Source of the DNA: Escallonia rubra
Lineage: Eukaryota; Streptophyta; Magnoliopsida; Escalloniales; Escalloniaceae
Assembly (NCBI GenBank): GCA_033065855.1
Contig: JAVXUO010002525.1
Span: 1-64,000 of the forward strand
Length of the DNA stretch: 64,000 nucleotides
Direction of reading: 5' to 3'
The notes beneath the pieces were generated by a model, which worked only from the letters and a program-made list of their open reading frames with translations, was not told the DNA's origin and made no database searches. The position numbers were made by a program, and so were the translations under genes. Each line of letters starts with the position of its first letter. Positions within the stretch are counted from its first letter, which is position 1. Shown here piece after piece: positions 13,590-26,485 of this stretch.

Positions 13590-13951
13590 ACCGTCGCTAA
13601 AAGTTCGTTGCCAAACATTTTGTTTTTCAAATTTTTATGGCTTTCTTGTAAAGTAATTAACTAATAACTTTTAGCGACGGACTATACGGAATTTTAGAGA
13701 CGAAATATAGTCCGTCGCTTAAAGACATAAAAAAATGGAAAAAAATGCTTTTAGCAACAGATTGTAGTATGTCGGTAAAACTATTTCTAAAATTCTGCCC
13801 GAAAAATAAAATATTGAAAATATATTTTAGCGACGAATTATCTGTCGGTAAAGCCCTTTAGCGATGGAGTTTTAGCGACGAAATTTTCCCTCGCTAAAGA
13901 CCTTTAGTGATGGATTTGTGTCCATTGTTAAAGACCTTTTTTCTTGTAGTG
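13590..13951. repeat. CACTA right subterminal repeats
   Basis: Repeated direct and inverted motifs close to TTTAGCGACGGA (for example about 13670-13690, 13710-13720, 13830-13900) end at the terminal inverted repeat. They mirror the left end. Confidence 0.75.
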
Positions 13952-13954
13952 GAA

Positions 13955-14573
13955 GCAATGGCGAGTTTTTGCGCTGTGGCGTCATGATGGCAGCATCGGT
14001 TAAAGGGTGGGGAGAATAGGGGGTGGGGGAGGGGGGGGGGGGGGGGAGAGAGAGAGAGACACGAAATGAGGAAGAGCTTAATTAGGGTTTTTGGAAGGAA
14101 GGAAGAGAAGATAGTGGTGGGTGCGTGGCTACAACAGCGATGGTAGAAGGGGAAAGAGAGGAGCAATAGATAGAGAAACAGTGGAAGAGATTGAAAAGAT
14201 TACGATTAGTGTTTTTTTTATTATTATTCTGGGTGACAAGTATCTTTTTTTTTTTTTGGCACAATTGCCCCAGACCGTTTGAAGTTAAACATTGGTAAAT
14301 GTCATGTTTCAATTGATGAATATTTAATAGCTTGGTGTTCAACTGGCCAAAAAATTATGGACAAGGTGTATGAGATTATTACGGGTAAAGATCAGGATCT
14401 AATTCATATTTAATACGATTCAGCATGTTGGTTAAATGTTAAGGGCCTATTCATTTATTATTTTTATTTTATTTTGTGTTTTTGTTTCTTGTTTTAATTT
14501 TTGTTGTTTTGTATACAGTTAGGAGATACAATTATGTACCTTTAGCATTTTGGCCAGCATTTTTCTAGCTGCT

Positions 14574-14639
<66 letters not shown>

Positions 14640-16199
14640 GTGTTGTGTAGAGTGTTGTGCAATCGTGGAAGGGCGGTAAGATGGGCTAGGTGTGGGTGTG
14701 GGTGATGGGCAATAGGGTGAGGGGGACGTGAAGCTAGGGGCAAACAGTTGGGTGTATTTTCTTTGTGATTCTCAATGTGTCATGCGTGTGGGGGGAAGGA
14801 GAGGGGGGCAAAGGGTGGATATGACTACGCGCGCGTGTGTGAGTCGTGTGTGCTTGACTCTGGTTAAGAGCGATGCATGTGGTAGTGTTGGGTTTCGTGG
14901 GTGATGTGTTGAGGCGGTGACTTCTCAAAGTGGTGGTAGGTGGTGGTGGTGTTTGGAGCTTGGACTGTGGCTGCGGGAGAGGTAGGTGGGCAGAAGAAAA
15001 CGAAGCAAAAAATAGAAAAATTGAGGAGAAAAACCAAACCTAGGCTGGCGATTGTTTCCCTGACGGCTTTGTATCCAAAGTTAAGGATTTGGACGGAAGT
15101 ACCTATTAACAGCCTAGCTAAAACTTCAGACACTGACATGTAAATATCGAAAACTTGGGTCCTCAGGTGAGACTTTTGCATACTTTTGGGATATTAAATG
15201 CATTTAACCCTTTTATTTTCAGTCCTTTTTTGGGTTAAATCGTGTAATTTTACCATTTTCAGAAACATTATACTGCATTCTTTTTCATCTTGCCCTTACC
15301 ATTCGCACGGACATTTATGATGCTACCCTTACTTTCTCTTCTAAAGTACCATAACTATCATGTGCATAAAAAGGCGTGCTTTAATGTGAGCAAGGAAGAA
15401 GAGGACGAGCGAGGTTGCTTATTAATAGTGATGTGACATTAAAAAGAAAAAAAGGGTTAATAGTGGTGAAGACCTTCGTCTTGACATTGAGCAAGAAGTA
15501 GTCTAAAGAAGGTTCACATTTTCTCACTGTTTGAGCGAGATATTTCCAAAACAAAAATAGAAAATGGTAAAAGTAAACAACAAACTGAATCTTTTTTATC
15601 ATCATTACATAAACACAAAATGAAGATGCTAAACAAACAGGCCCAAGAATTTGGATGAATGAATTTATAGATTCAATTTTTTAACAGGTTCTTATACCAA
15701 TTTGACGTGCCTCTACCCATTTCTTATCAATTCATGTTTCCTTCTCAATCTCTCCCTTTCATTGTCTTTCTGTTGCAATCTTGAAAAAAGTACGTCAAGT
15801 CAGTTAACACGTTATCTAATGTCCTTATAAAAAATAAAAACCAATGTTTGTTTTACTTTTGTGTCAATGTAAATACTTAGTAGCAGTGATATCTCTAATA
15901 TGAGAAACAGAAAGCATGCAACCTTTCTCCATAAAGCCTTAACCAATGCCAATCTCTTTTGTTTATCACATTCCGTCGAAATTTACAATGATATGCAGAA
16001 GGCTAACGTAAAATAGTCAAAAATATTTTGAAGTGGGTGCTTTGAAGATTTCAGAAGCAAGAAGAAAGTTGATTCACAAAATTATAATAGTGCAATTTGG
16101 AACTTATTAGTTGGTAACAATGTGCAACACTATTAGCTTAAGTCCATAACAAATACTCTTTAATGGTCATGTGATTATATAAACTTAACCTTTGTTACT
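13955..16199. other. Intergenic with simple repeats; possible TIR element 14443-15644
   Basis: No gene was recognised. The region contains a poly-G run followed by GA repeats (about 14025-14060), a long GT microsatellite (14577-14638) and GGTGTG-rich DNA to about 15000. The phrase GGGCCTATTCATTTA at 14443 and, inverted, GGGCCTGTTTGTTTA ending at 15644 look like the ends of a non-autonomous DNA transposon. Similarity continues inward (ATTTTGTGTTT on both arms). No clear target duplication was found. Confidence 0.45.
14577..14638. repeat. (GT)n microsatellite
   Basis: About 60 bp of uninterrupted GT dinucleotides, followed by TGTTGTG variants. Confidence 0.95.
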
Positions 16200-19100
16200 C
16201 CGCCGTTGGGCAACGATTCTCGTGGGAATCATTCCCCGACCCCTACGTTGAGAAGGGGTGAGCTTCGCCATCACCTCAACTGTAAAATTTTCAAGACGCC
16301 GAACGCAGATATGATGAAAGAGATTCATGAGCTCAAAGATGTGGTAAATACCCTGCAGAGAACACTCGAGGTGGTCGCTCCAACTGCTTCTACCAACGAG
16401 CTTCACCTAGATCTAAGCGACCTCCATCTCAGACTCACCTCGAGGTCAAGTTATGGTCGCAGGTATAGATCAGAGGCCAATCCAAGTTATCAGCCAGAAA
16501 AGGAGACTAGGAAGCACGTCGCAGGAAGTGGTTCGTGTTACCGGATGGATCCCTCAATAAAGGGTAGCACAGATTCATTCGTCATTCCAGTCTGCAAACC
16601 CCGGGGCCGGTGTTATTGGGAAAGAGGACGTCCCTAAGGACGGATCCATCACGAGACACGAGAAGTTCTCCCTCAAAGACGAGTTTCTCAAAAAGCCATT
16701 TTCGAGCCCTGTCCACAAAGATTTTCTCCCCCAAGAAGAGATTCTGAATATCCTATCCAAAGCCATTGAGAAGGGGAAGCTTCCTCCCAAATTTAAGATG
16801 CGTCAGTGTGACCTTTACGATGGGGATGTTGACCCCGGGGAGCATGTTTACCAATTTCAGACAAACATGCTGCTCCTCTAGGTCTCCGACGCCATTATGT
16901 GTTGCGCTTTTCCGAAAACCTTGAGAAAGGCCGCACATGCATGTTTCAAATCCCTGCAACCAAGGTCCATTCATTCCTTTGCTCAGCTCTCTGACCTTTT
17001 CCAAAAGCATTTCCTCGTGAGCAGTCGCACCAAAAGAAAGAACTCTACGAGCCTCCTCAACGTAGTGCAAGAAAAGAACGAATCCCTATCCCATTATTTA
17101 GGGCGGTTCAACGTAGTGACGCTAGAGATCGACAACTTTGACATGTCGGTAAAATACACGGATTTCCTGCGTGGCCTCCGACCTACATCCAAATTCGCAT
17201 TCGCAGTCAACAAAAGTCCCCCCGGCAGCATGAGTGTGCTGTTAGACAAGGCTAACAAGTATATATCCAAGCCAAGGAGTACCTGGAAATGCATAAGGGG
17301 TACTGAAATGATAACGGACAAGAACAAGGGAAACGTTCCCGTGATGACAATCCTGGAGACAGAAGGAACTCTAAGCGCTCAAGATGGGATGAGCGGCACC
17401 CCAAGGAGCCGTTAGATATAAAAAAAACTTGACATCTCTGAGCAACCGACCATCACAGAATCTTCACAAGATAAGGGATAATGAGATCCTAGACCGACCA
17501 GATAAAAAGAGGTCAACCCCGGGCAAGCGAGATAGGAACTTGTGGTGTCGATACCACAATAATCATGGCCATACCACCGATAATTTTGAATCGCTCAAGT
17601 GCAATTAAAGCCCTCATTAAACGCGAACACTTGAGGAAGTACGTCACACGAAAGTATGATATAAGGGAAGCGACTCACATGGCGGGAAGAGAAGAGATGC
17701 AAAAGAATGCGGGCACCATCGATACAATCTCTGGGGCCATTGCAGCGGGATGCTCATCTAGACAGGGTCACAAGGCTTTTCCGAGAGAAGTATGCATCAT
17801 TAACTGACCCCCAACCAAGAAGCAGAAGACGAAGCCAGTGCCTACAATTTCCTTTTCAGATGAGGACATAAGGGAAAGTGTGCATCACTAACCGACCCCC
17901 AAAAAGAAGCAGAAGATGGAGCCAGTGCCTATAATTTCCTTTTCAGAGGAGGACATAAGGGAAATAAAAACGCCCCCCCTAGTTGTTACGCTCCAAGTGG
18001 GTAATTTCGACGTTAAAAGGATCTTGGTCGACAACGGAAGTTCAGCCGAGGTACTCTTTTAAGAGGCATTTCAGAAAATGAACATCTCGCCTAATCGGCT
18101 ACTCAAGATAGACACGCCCCTTTACGGCTTCTCCAACCATCCCGTGGCGTGTGAAGGGATCATTGTGTTACCCATCGATGTTGGCACCCCTCCGGCTTAA
18201 GCCAAGTTAATGTTAGAATTGTGGTGTTTTGTGTCCCTTCGGCCTATAACGCCATCCTTGGCCGGATAGCGCTGAACCAGGTTTTGGTGTCCACATATCA
18301 CATGAAGATGAAGTTCCCTACATAACAAGGGGTAGGAGAGGTCAAGGGTGATCAGGTGGTAGCTCGACAATGTTACGTGGCATCGTGCCTAGCTAAAAAC
18401 AATTAGGCCTTCATCATTTAAGATCTTAGAGATGTAACCAAGTCCCAGAGGGGTAAGCCAAACAAGGACCTCGTAGATATTAAAATATACCCTGGAAACG
18501 AAGACAAGACGATGAGAATTGGGACAAGTCTCAGAGCAGGCCTCAACCTCAAACTTGTCAGCCTCCTTCAGAGTTACTCAGATATCTTTGCATGGACAGC
18601 TTCTGATATGCCTGGGATCGATCCTGAGGTAATAACTCACAGGTTGAACGTGGACCCATCCAAAAAACCGGTCAAACAGAAGAAACAGACATTCACCCCA
18701 GAGAGACAAGTAAAGATAGAGAAATAGGTGGACAAGTTACTGGAGGTTGGGTTTATTAAGGAGATTCACTACATGGATTGGATCGCCAACGCTGTCATGG
18801 TCCCAAAATCAGGCAACCGATGGCGTATATGTATTGAGTTTACAGACCTCAATAAGCCATGCCCAAAAGACAGTTATCCACTTCCTTGGATCAACATTCT
18901 CGTCGATGCCACCTCGGGGCACGAGTTGTTAAGTTTCATGGACGCCTACTCAGGGTACAATAAGATAATTAATAATGCACTAAGGCGACGTTCCCAAAAT
19001 TCCATTCATCAAAGAGCGGGGACTCTACTGTTATAAGGTATAATGCCCTTCGGACTCAAGAACGCATGGGATACATATTAACGCTTGGTGAACACGGTCT

Positions 19101-20085
19101 TCCGTGACTTGATAGGGAAGAATATGGAGGTTTATATGGACGATATGTTGGTGAAGAATGTTAAGGCAGAGTCCCAGGTCGAACACCTCAAGGAAACATT
19201 CGACATCTTGAGAACGTACAAAATGAAGTCGAACCCACTCAAGTGTGCGTTTGGAGTGGCGTCCGAGAAATTCTTGGGGTTCATGGTTTCTTAGTGCGGC
19301 ATCGAGGCCAATCTAGAAAAAATAAATGACATTCAAGCCATGACACCGCCTAAATCACTTAAGCAAGTGCAAGCGCTCACATGTAGAATCATCGCCCTGG
19401 GGAGATTCATGTCCAAGTTCGCAAAAAGGTGCCTACCCTTCTTCAGGGCTATTAGGAATGCGAAAGATTTTTTTTGGACGGACAACTGTCAAACATCATT
19501 TGAAGAATTGAAACACTACTTATGGTCTCCCCCTGTTCTCACAAAGCCCCTCACAGGGGAAGACGTCTTTCTTTACCTATCGGTGATCGAAGTAACGATC
19601 AACACAGTTCTGGTTTGAGGAGAGGATGACAAACAAAAGCCCATCTACTACATGAGTAAAGTCTTGCAAGACGCGGAAACAAGGTACCCAAAGATAGAGA
19701 AGATGGCCCTAGCTCTTGTTACATCGGCAAGACGCCTTCGACCCTATTTCCAGTCACACACAATCATAGTCCTAACTGATCAGCCTTTGAGGAAGGTTAT
19801 GCAAGGTCCTGAAGCGTCGGGAAGACTGGTCAACAGGTTAGTAGAGTTGGGAGAATTCGACATCAAGTACAAGCCCCGCGCTGTGATTAAGGCTCAAGCT
19901 CTATCGGATTTCATAGTCTAATGTATAGTGCCAGAAGATCACCCACAACTGATTATATCCGAAGCTCAGGACCTGTGGCTTCTTTATGTAGACGGTTCCT
20001 CCACGGTCGGCAGCAACGGGGCAGGTCTTATCCTTATCAGCCCAAAAAAATTTGTCATTGAGTACGTGCTTCGCTTCGGTCATTT
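16200..20085 (+). mobile_element. Truncated Ty3/Gypsy retroelement fossil (Tat-like lineage)
   Basis: In order on the plus strand: a Gag-like region (about 16200-17410, with HYLGRFNVVTLEIDNFDMSV-type sequence), an aspartic-protease segment near 17990-18060 (ILVDNGSSAEVLF), reverse transcriptase (about 18510-19300, with the YMDDMLV active-site motif near 19135), and a first RNase H (about 19560-19920, with VLTDQPLRKVMQ and ALSDFIV). A second RNase H starts with LLYVDGSSTVGSNGAG near 19980. A second RNase H after the first is typical of the Tat/Ogre/Retand branch. Integrase and both LTRs are absent, so the copy is truncated at both ends. It is broken many times (ten or more by eye) and looks old. 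Confidence 0.9.
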
Positions 20086-20409
20086 TTCATTTTTTCAATA
20101 TATGAATTTTTATATTAACACTAAAGAGTGATTTTAAGAATATAATAGTAAAAATTTAGGCATAATAAGTTAGTTAATTTATTAGGTTGAGTTCTAAAAT
20201 ATTTAAAATTATAAATTATAAATCCTCATTATAAATTAATTTTTAAATTATAAATCCTCATTATTGTTGCAAAATTAATCAAATTTAAAAAATAAGGTAC
20301 CTATCAAAATTCAAAACAATTGTTATATCATTTTTTTCTAAGTCCCATAAGTTGTTTAATCTTAATTGTAACATTAATTTTTTCTTCTAAATCGAAAGTA
20401 TTATTTTTG

Positions 20410-20460
<51 letters not shown>

Positions 20461-21225
20461 TTTTTATATTCATATTAGAGAGTTGTTTTGTTGATACAAT
20501 AGTCAATATTAAGTTCTAATAAATTAGTATAATGATTAAGTTGAATTTTAGAATAATTAGAATTAGTTTTCGAATTACATAGACTCACGTACAAAAAATC
20601 ATCATTACTCCTGCAAAATTAATTAGATATAAAAAAAGGATCCTATCAAATTTAAATTAATTAGAAAGTCGTCAATTACATTAGGGACACTGTTCGACAA
20701 AAAAAGCCGGAGATCTGGAGGCATTTTGGACAAAATGACCGTCCGCTACGTAATGTAGCAGATGACTTTTTTTATTTTTATAAAAGAAACTAGATCTGGA
20801 CCGTCCGTACGTTATGGATGGATGATCAGATGGCATGGACAACTTAGCTGAAGTTGCTAAATAAAAACAAGAATAAACTTTTGCTCCTACCCAGATTGTA
20901 TAAATATTCTTCCAACCCCGTGTATAGTGACAAATAATAGTCGCTAAATGTTTCTACTGGCTTCTCTTCTAACACTTTATGCGTCAATTATTAGTAGCAC
21001 TTTTTTAGCGCCACTAAATACAAGCCACTGAAAATATTTAGAGACGATTGATTGTCGCTATATATGTGGTATGAGGAAGATTCCTCCAACCGGGTAACAA
21101 CCAAATTTTTTCCTAAAAACAATTACCATTTGCTCCAATTCCATGAACATAACATGGATAACACAAATACCAAATAAGTTAATTACCACTTTATTCCGAG
21201 TTTTTTCTCTAAATAATATTGTTTT
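20086..21225. other. Intergenic, AT-rich, with (TA)n microsatellite at about 20417-20457
   Basis: No gene was seen. A TA run of about 40 bp lies at 20417-20457. Two similar stretches around 20100-20290 and 20455-20640 share AATTAATTAGA-like phrases and the word order GAGTTTTTATATTCA / GAATTTTTATATTAA, so this may be a diverged local duplication. At 20930-21070 there are scattered GTCGCTAAA words like those of CACTA subterminal DNA. Confidence 0.5.
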
Positions 21226-21472
21226 AAAATTTAATTACCAATCTATTCCATTTTGAAACTTATTTATCCGCATACCATACTTTTGAAAATCGCTGTTTGA
21301 AACCACGACTTTAAAGTAGAAATCGTTGTTTGAAACCACGACTTTAAGATAGAAATCGCTGTTTCAAACAGCGATTTCTACTTTGAAGTCGTGGTTTCAA
21401 ACAACGATTTTTAAAAATATTGTACTCGGATAAATAAGTTTCAAAATTGAGTAGATTAATAATTAAGTTTTT
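21226..21472. repeat. Foldback (hairpin) element upstream of the NADK2-like gene
   Basis: Two arms of roughly 110-120 bp pair almost throughout. The outer arms share TTTGAAACTTATTTATCC and its complement (about 21255 and 21428-21445). The centre contains a perfect palindrome of about 29 bp made of AGAAATCGCTGTTT, one base, and its complement (near 21351-21379). Short GTTTGAAACCACGACTTTAA blocks repeat inside the left arm. It lies about 100 bp before the first NADK2-like ATG. It is probably a foldback MITE, and a transcript would form a long near-perfect hairpin. Confidence 0.85.
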
Positions 21473-22425
21473 TACAATTTCTATTCTCTCGTCACCACCA
21501 TCCATCGATATTATCCACAAAAATACATATATGCACCATCTGTATATTGGGACATAATGGCATATTATCATTCTTGATGATCATGCCACTTGGTCATGAT
21601 CGACATGAATCGGTACGTTATTTCCGGACCTCCCCATCTCTGCTCCTTCAACTTTCACCGGTTCAGGGAAACCAAGATTTATGGGTTCGGGTTCGGGTTC
21701 GTTTTGCAGAAGAGGACCGGCCAATTGAACTGCGTCGTGTCAAGTTTGTGCTCAGTGCCGAGCTCTCCAAACCGTTTTCAATAAACTTGGGTTTGGACTC
21801 TCAGGTCATTTGCCTTATTGCTATTGATTCACATGATTTTTAGTTATTTTGTTAGAGTCACACAGACAAATTCACATGTTGGTATGTATATTTTGAAGGA
21901 TTGGTTGAATGAAAATGATTGAAGGGTTAAATTTTGTGCAACATAAGAAGCATATTAAGAATATTGTTTGAATGAAGCCCATTTTGTTCAGAATTAGCTT
22001 GGTGAACTCTTTTATGTAGAGAATACAGTTTAATTGTTTTATTCATATCAAATGTAAAACTTTTCCACGTGTAGAGGAAAGCAGTGGAAGAATATAATCA
22101 AACACTACTGAAATGCTACCGTTTTGATTTTATCTTGCGGGGTATAGTCATAATGTTATAGCCTCAGGATGGTCTGTTTAAAAAAATAAAGTCTTGCATC
22201 GGCTGTTTTCTGCTGGAAATCAAACGGTGAGAGTGTTGATCACTGTTGTTGCATACTTGGTTACCAGAAATACATACGTAATAATATTCTTGCATTATTG
22301 GTGGCTTTTAGGATATGGTCCGTCTACGTAATTTTTTATGAATTTAGGGCGAGAAGAGTAGGAACCCATTTAAGGATGCAAAACTGAGTATAGCTTGTCT
22401 TTGCCTGCAGATAGGTGGCTTGTAT

Positions 22426-22775
22426 TATCCTTGTCTATAGACTATTGAGCTGGCTCGCCCCATTTTGGTGCTATATATGTGACCTATCGATAAAGTAGAA
22501 ATGGTGTCGTGCTTCTTTTTAATTACTTCACCACAATGATCATCTCCAAAAGTGTTGAATGGATTGAATCATTTCAGTAGTACCAAGCTACACTTTTCTT
22601 TATCCTTGTCTATAGACTATAGAGCTGGCTCGCTCCATTTTGGTGCTATATGTGTGAGTTATCGACAGAGTAGAAATGGTTTCGCGCTTCTTTTTAATTA
22701 CTTCACCACAATGATCATCTCCAAAAGTGTTGAATGGATTGAATCATTTTAGTAGTACCAAGCTACACTTTTCTT
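22426..22775 (+). repeat. 175-bp tandem duplication in intron 1
   Basis: Two head-to-tail copies (22426-22600, 22601-22775) differ at only a few positions. Each begins TATCCTTGTCTATAG and ends CTACACTTTTCTT. It lies in intron 1 of the NADK2-like gene. Confidence 0.93.
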
Positions 22776-24992
22776 CTGGCCTGCAGTTTTTCTATGTTGG
22801 ATGTTGTGTCTGAATCAAGAAAATGACCTTGTCAATAATCTGCTGTTTAAGTCGGAAGCTCTTTTTAGAATTTCTAATTGAGCTTCTATTATCTTACTTT
22901 ACTTGCTTGATTGCGTGTCATGATCTGTCATGATGATGTTGCCTAACACAAATTGCTTCTAAGACTACCGTTTCTACCCGACTTCTGTGATCATAAGTAA
23001 ATCCTCTCCTGCTCATTTTCCCCTTCAATCTTGCGATAGTATGTATTTTTAGCACAAGATATATAATGACGAGTTTATCTCGTACTGATTTCTTTACTCG
23101 GTTTGGAGAGTTTCAGTCACATGAATTGTCACAGTTGCCTTGGATTGGTCCACTTCCCGGGGATATTGCTGAAATTGAGGCTTTCTGGAGAATGTAGTGT
23201 ATCATATGATTTCCCACCAGAAGATAAACCATTACTGGAAGAGAAGTTAGTGTCTGTCCTTGGTTGCATGATATGTCTCCTCAACAAAGGAAGGGAGGAT
23301 GTTCTTTCTGGAAGATCCAGCTTTATCAATTCCTTTCGCATTTCAGATGTAAACTTTATGGAGGAAAAGCTTCCACCACTTGCCATTTTCAGGTCTGAGA
23401 TGAAAAGGTACTGTGAAAGTATGCATGTTACCCTTGAAGATTATCTGACACCTGATGATGCTCAAAAACTAGATGTGTGGAGGAAACTGCAAAGGTTGAA
23501 AAGTGTTTGCTACGACTCCGGCCTTCCCCGTGGCGATGATTATCCTTGCCATACATTATTTGCAAACTGGAATCCTGTTTATCTATCCACTAAAAAAGAA
23601 AACATAGAATCTGCCAATTCAGAGGTTACTTTTTGGACGGGTAGCCAGGTGACCGAAGAAAGTCTCAAGTGGCTACCGGAGAAAGGGTTCAGAACCATTG
23701 TAGATCTCAGAGCAGAGACTGTAAAGGATACTATCTGTAGAAAAGCATTAGATTCTGCTATTTTGTCCGGGAAAGTTGAACTGGTTAAGCTTCCGGTTGA
23801 ACTTGGCACTGCACCTTCAATGGAGCAGGTTGAGATGTTTGCAGCTTTAGTGTCAGATTCAAGGAAAAAGCCTATATATCTTCATAGCAAAGAAGGAGTT
23901 TGGAGAACTTCTGCCATGATCTCGTCGTTCAAGTGTAATAGAAGAGGCGTTAATTTCATCGAATTTGGAAGAAGGTACAGCTTTTCATGAGAAAAATGGA
24001 TCACTAATGGAGAAGCTAGATAAAACTCCCATATCTACTGGAGAATTCCCAGTCAAGTTTTTCCAGCCAGTGAGAATCAACACCAGAGCAGTAATGGGCC
24101 GTATAATGGCATTCATACCACATTAGTGCAGAAAGTTCAAGATAATTACAATGGATCTATGATTGATTGCAATGAAGTCAGCCCACTTTTTTCCCAGCTA
24201 CCCCCTTCAAATGTTTTTTTTCCAGAAAAGAGATGTCTCGGTTTTTCAGAAACAGTAAGGTCTCACCTACAACGTACTTTGAATATGAACGGAAACGATT
24301 GGAGATATTGTCTAGATCAACAACAAACTATAATGGGGAATTTTCGAGAAGTATAACCACTGATATCGATGCTGAACCCAGGCTTATGGTAGCAGGGAGT
24401 TCAAACGGGTCACCAACCAATAAAAACTTATCGTTGAATCCTCAGAGTCCTGCTGCTAGTAATGGGACTTTTCTGGATCCCATTGTTACTAGTAATGTTA
24501 CCTCTGGCCCCAGCTTAAACGGATACGGTTATAGCGCCGCGATGAATAAGTCAGTTGATCCTATCCGTGCAACAAATGACTTAGATAAGGGTGTTATATC
24601 TTCAAGCATTAGCGCAGAGCAGAGGAGCAACACTGAAGTTTCCACATCTTCAAGGAATGATCCGTTGGAACTAATTGAAGGAAATATGTGTGCTTCTGCG
24701 ACTGGGGTTGTGAGAGTGCAATCTAGAAAGAAAGCAGAAATGTTCTTAGTACGAACATATGGATTCTCTTGCACCAGAGAAAAGGTTACAGAATCTTCCT
24801 TGGCATTCACTCATCCTAGCACGCAACAACAGATGCTTATGTGGAAATCTACACCAAAGACTGTATTGTTGCTGAAAAAATTGGGTCAAGAACTCATGGA
24901 AGAAGCTAAAGAGGTAGATGCCAAGATCTTGTTATTCGCTGAAGAAATAGTCTTCTTTGTCGCAAAAATAATCTTCTTGTACTGTTGTGAAG

Positions 24993-25032
<40 letters not shown>

Positions 25033-25040
25033 TCACTCTC
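24993..25040. repeat. (CT)n(CA)n microsatellite in intron 2
   Basis: A TC run followed by a CA run then mixed CACTC, about 80 bp after the exon 2 donor site at 24914. Apparent coding continuation through it is an artefact of reading past the splice site. Confidence 0.85.
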
Positions 25041-26485
25041 TCATTGTGGGCTGGTTTTGGGGGTTGGGGGGAAGGGGTTGAGGAAATGGGTCTAATCGTG
25101 TACTCTATGACCTTGAAAGGGTAAAACCACAAGAGGCATGAAGTGCTTTGTCATGGGAGTAAACCCATATGAGGCATGAATTGCTTTGTCAAGGTTGGTT
25201 ATTAATCAAAATAAAAAGGTAGAGTAGAACATTAATGGTGATTAAGATTTTTCTAGTCATGTAAGTTCGATATCTTGGTTGTACTACAATGGAAGCATAA
25301 TAGCTTTTGAAGCCTTTTCTGGTTGTGAAAAGATCAGGTTTCCTAATCTAACTTTCAGCCAGCCTTTTGCTAAGGGCTCTCCCATTACTTCTAGCCATTC
25401 AGCTTTTTCTGTGTGATGTGCAGGTTGTCTCTTTCCTGTATAACCAAGAGAAAATGACTGTTCTTGTGGAACCCGAGGTTCATGATGTTTTTGCAAGGAT
25501 ACCAGGGTTTGGTTTCGTTCAGACCTTTTATAGTCAAGATACAAGGTACTTTAACTCATGAATCTGAAGTGCAAAAGCATAGTTCTCTGTTATGCACAGT
25601 CCAATAAGAGGTTTGCTGAGCTTCTTTGATGTCCTTATGCAGCGATCTTCATGAAAGAGTTGATTTTGTAGCCTGTTTAGGAGGAGATGGTGTTATACTC
25701 CACACATCAAATTTGTTTGAGATGCTGTTCCCCCTATTGTCTCCTTCAATCTTGGATCCCTTGGATTTCTCACTTCGCATGCTGTATGGCTTTCAACTGC
25801 ATTTTGAGGTTAAATATCTCAACCCATATATGATTGATTTAGTTACTTTTCACTTTTTTCTCTTTATTTTTACACAGTTTGAAGACTACAGCCAGGACTT
25901 AGAGCAAGTCATCCATGGAAACAGCACACTGGATGGTGTATATATAACTCTTAGAATGCGTCTCCGCTGCGACATTTGTCGAAATGGAAAATTTGTGCCT
26001 GGGAAAGTATTTGATGTCCTCAACGAGATTGTGGTTGATCGTGGTTCTAATCCTTACCTTTCAAAAATTGAATGTTATGAGCATGACCGCCTCATAACTA
26101 AGGTATGATCGTTTAGTTCCTTATTACAAAGATCTTTTTTGAGATACTTCTCAGTGAATCTCTTGGGTCCAGATTGGATGCTCTTCCTAATTTCTTTGTT
26201 CCACATGTTAATTTACTTTGTTTCTGTGAAATGAGTATAATTGGGTGTTTGGTAGGTGTTTTTCAGAAAGGGATCTTTTCTGAGTAAACTTGGCTGGCAA
26301 GTGTTCTCTTACGTGTTTATATCCGTTGTTTTCAGATGTGGTACCTTTTTTATAAATACTTCCCATTGGTACCCTTTTTTATACAAGACATTTTACCCTT
26401 TATTGTGACTCTCATGGCATCCATCTGTTGTTCATTGTTTTCTGTAACAGCTCTACCTTTTTTAATTGTTTAAACGACGTCTCTC

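Larger units (their letters stand above)
5972..13951 (-). mobile_element. CACTA (En/Spm) DNA transposon, 7,980 bp, full-length but decayed
   Basis: The left end begins CACTACAAGGAAAAGG and the right end, read on the minus strand, begins CACTACAAGAAAAAAGG. The trinucleotide GAA flanks both ends (5969-5971 and 13952-13954), the 3-bp target duplication typical of CACTA elements. Both subterminal regions are crowded with copies of TTTAGCGACGG and its complement, the usual binding-site arrays of this superfamily. Inside, on the minus strand, lie remnants of a TNP2-type transposase (about 8100-11572) and a possible second gene (about 6430-7272). The frames are interrupted many times, so the copy is probably no longer autonomous. 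Low-complexity G/GA-rich host DNA flanks the right end. Confidence 0.93.

Noticed and set aside
24914-25081. Coding continuation of NADK2-like exon 2 into the CT/CA repeat
   Set aside because: A GT donor at 24914 joins perfectly to exon 3 (EAKE to VVSFLY). The continuation is intron.
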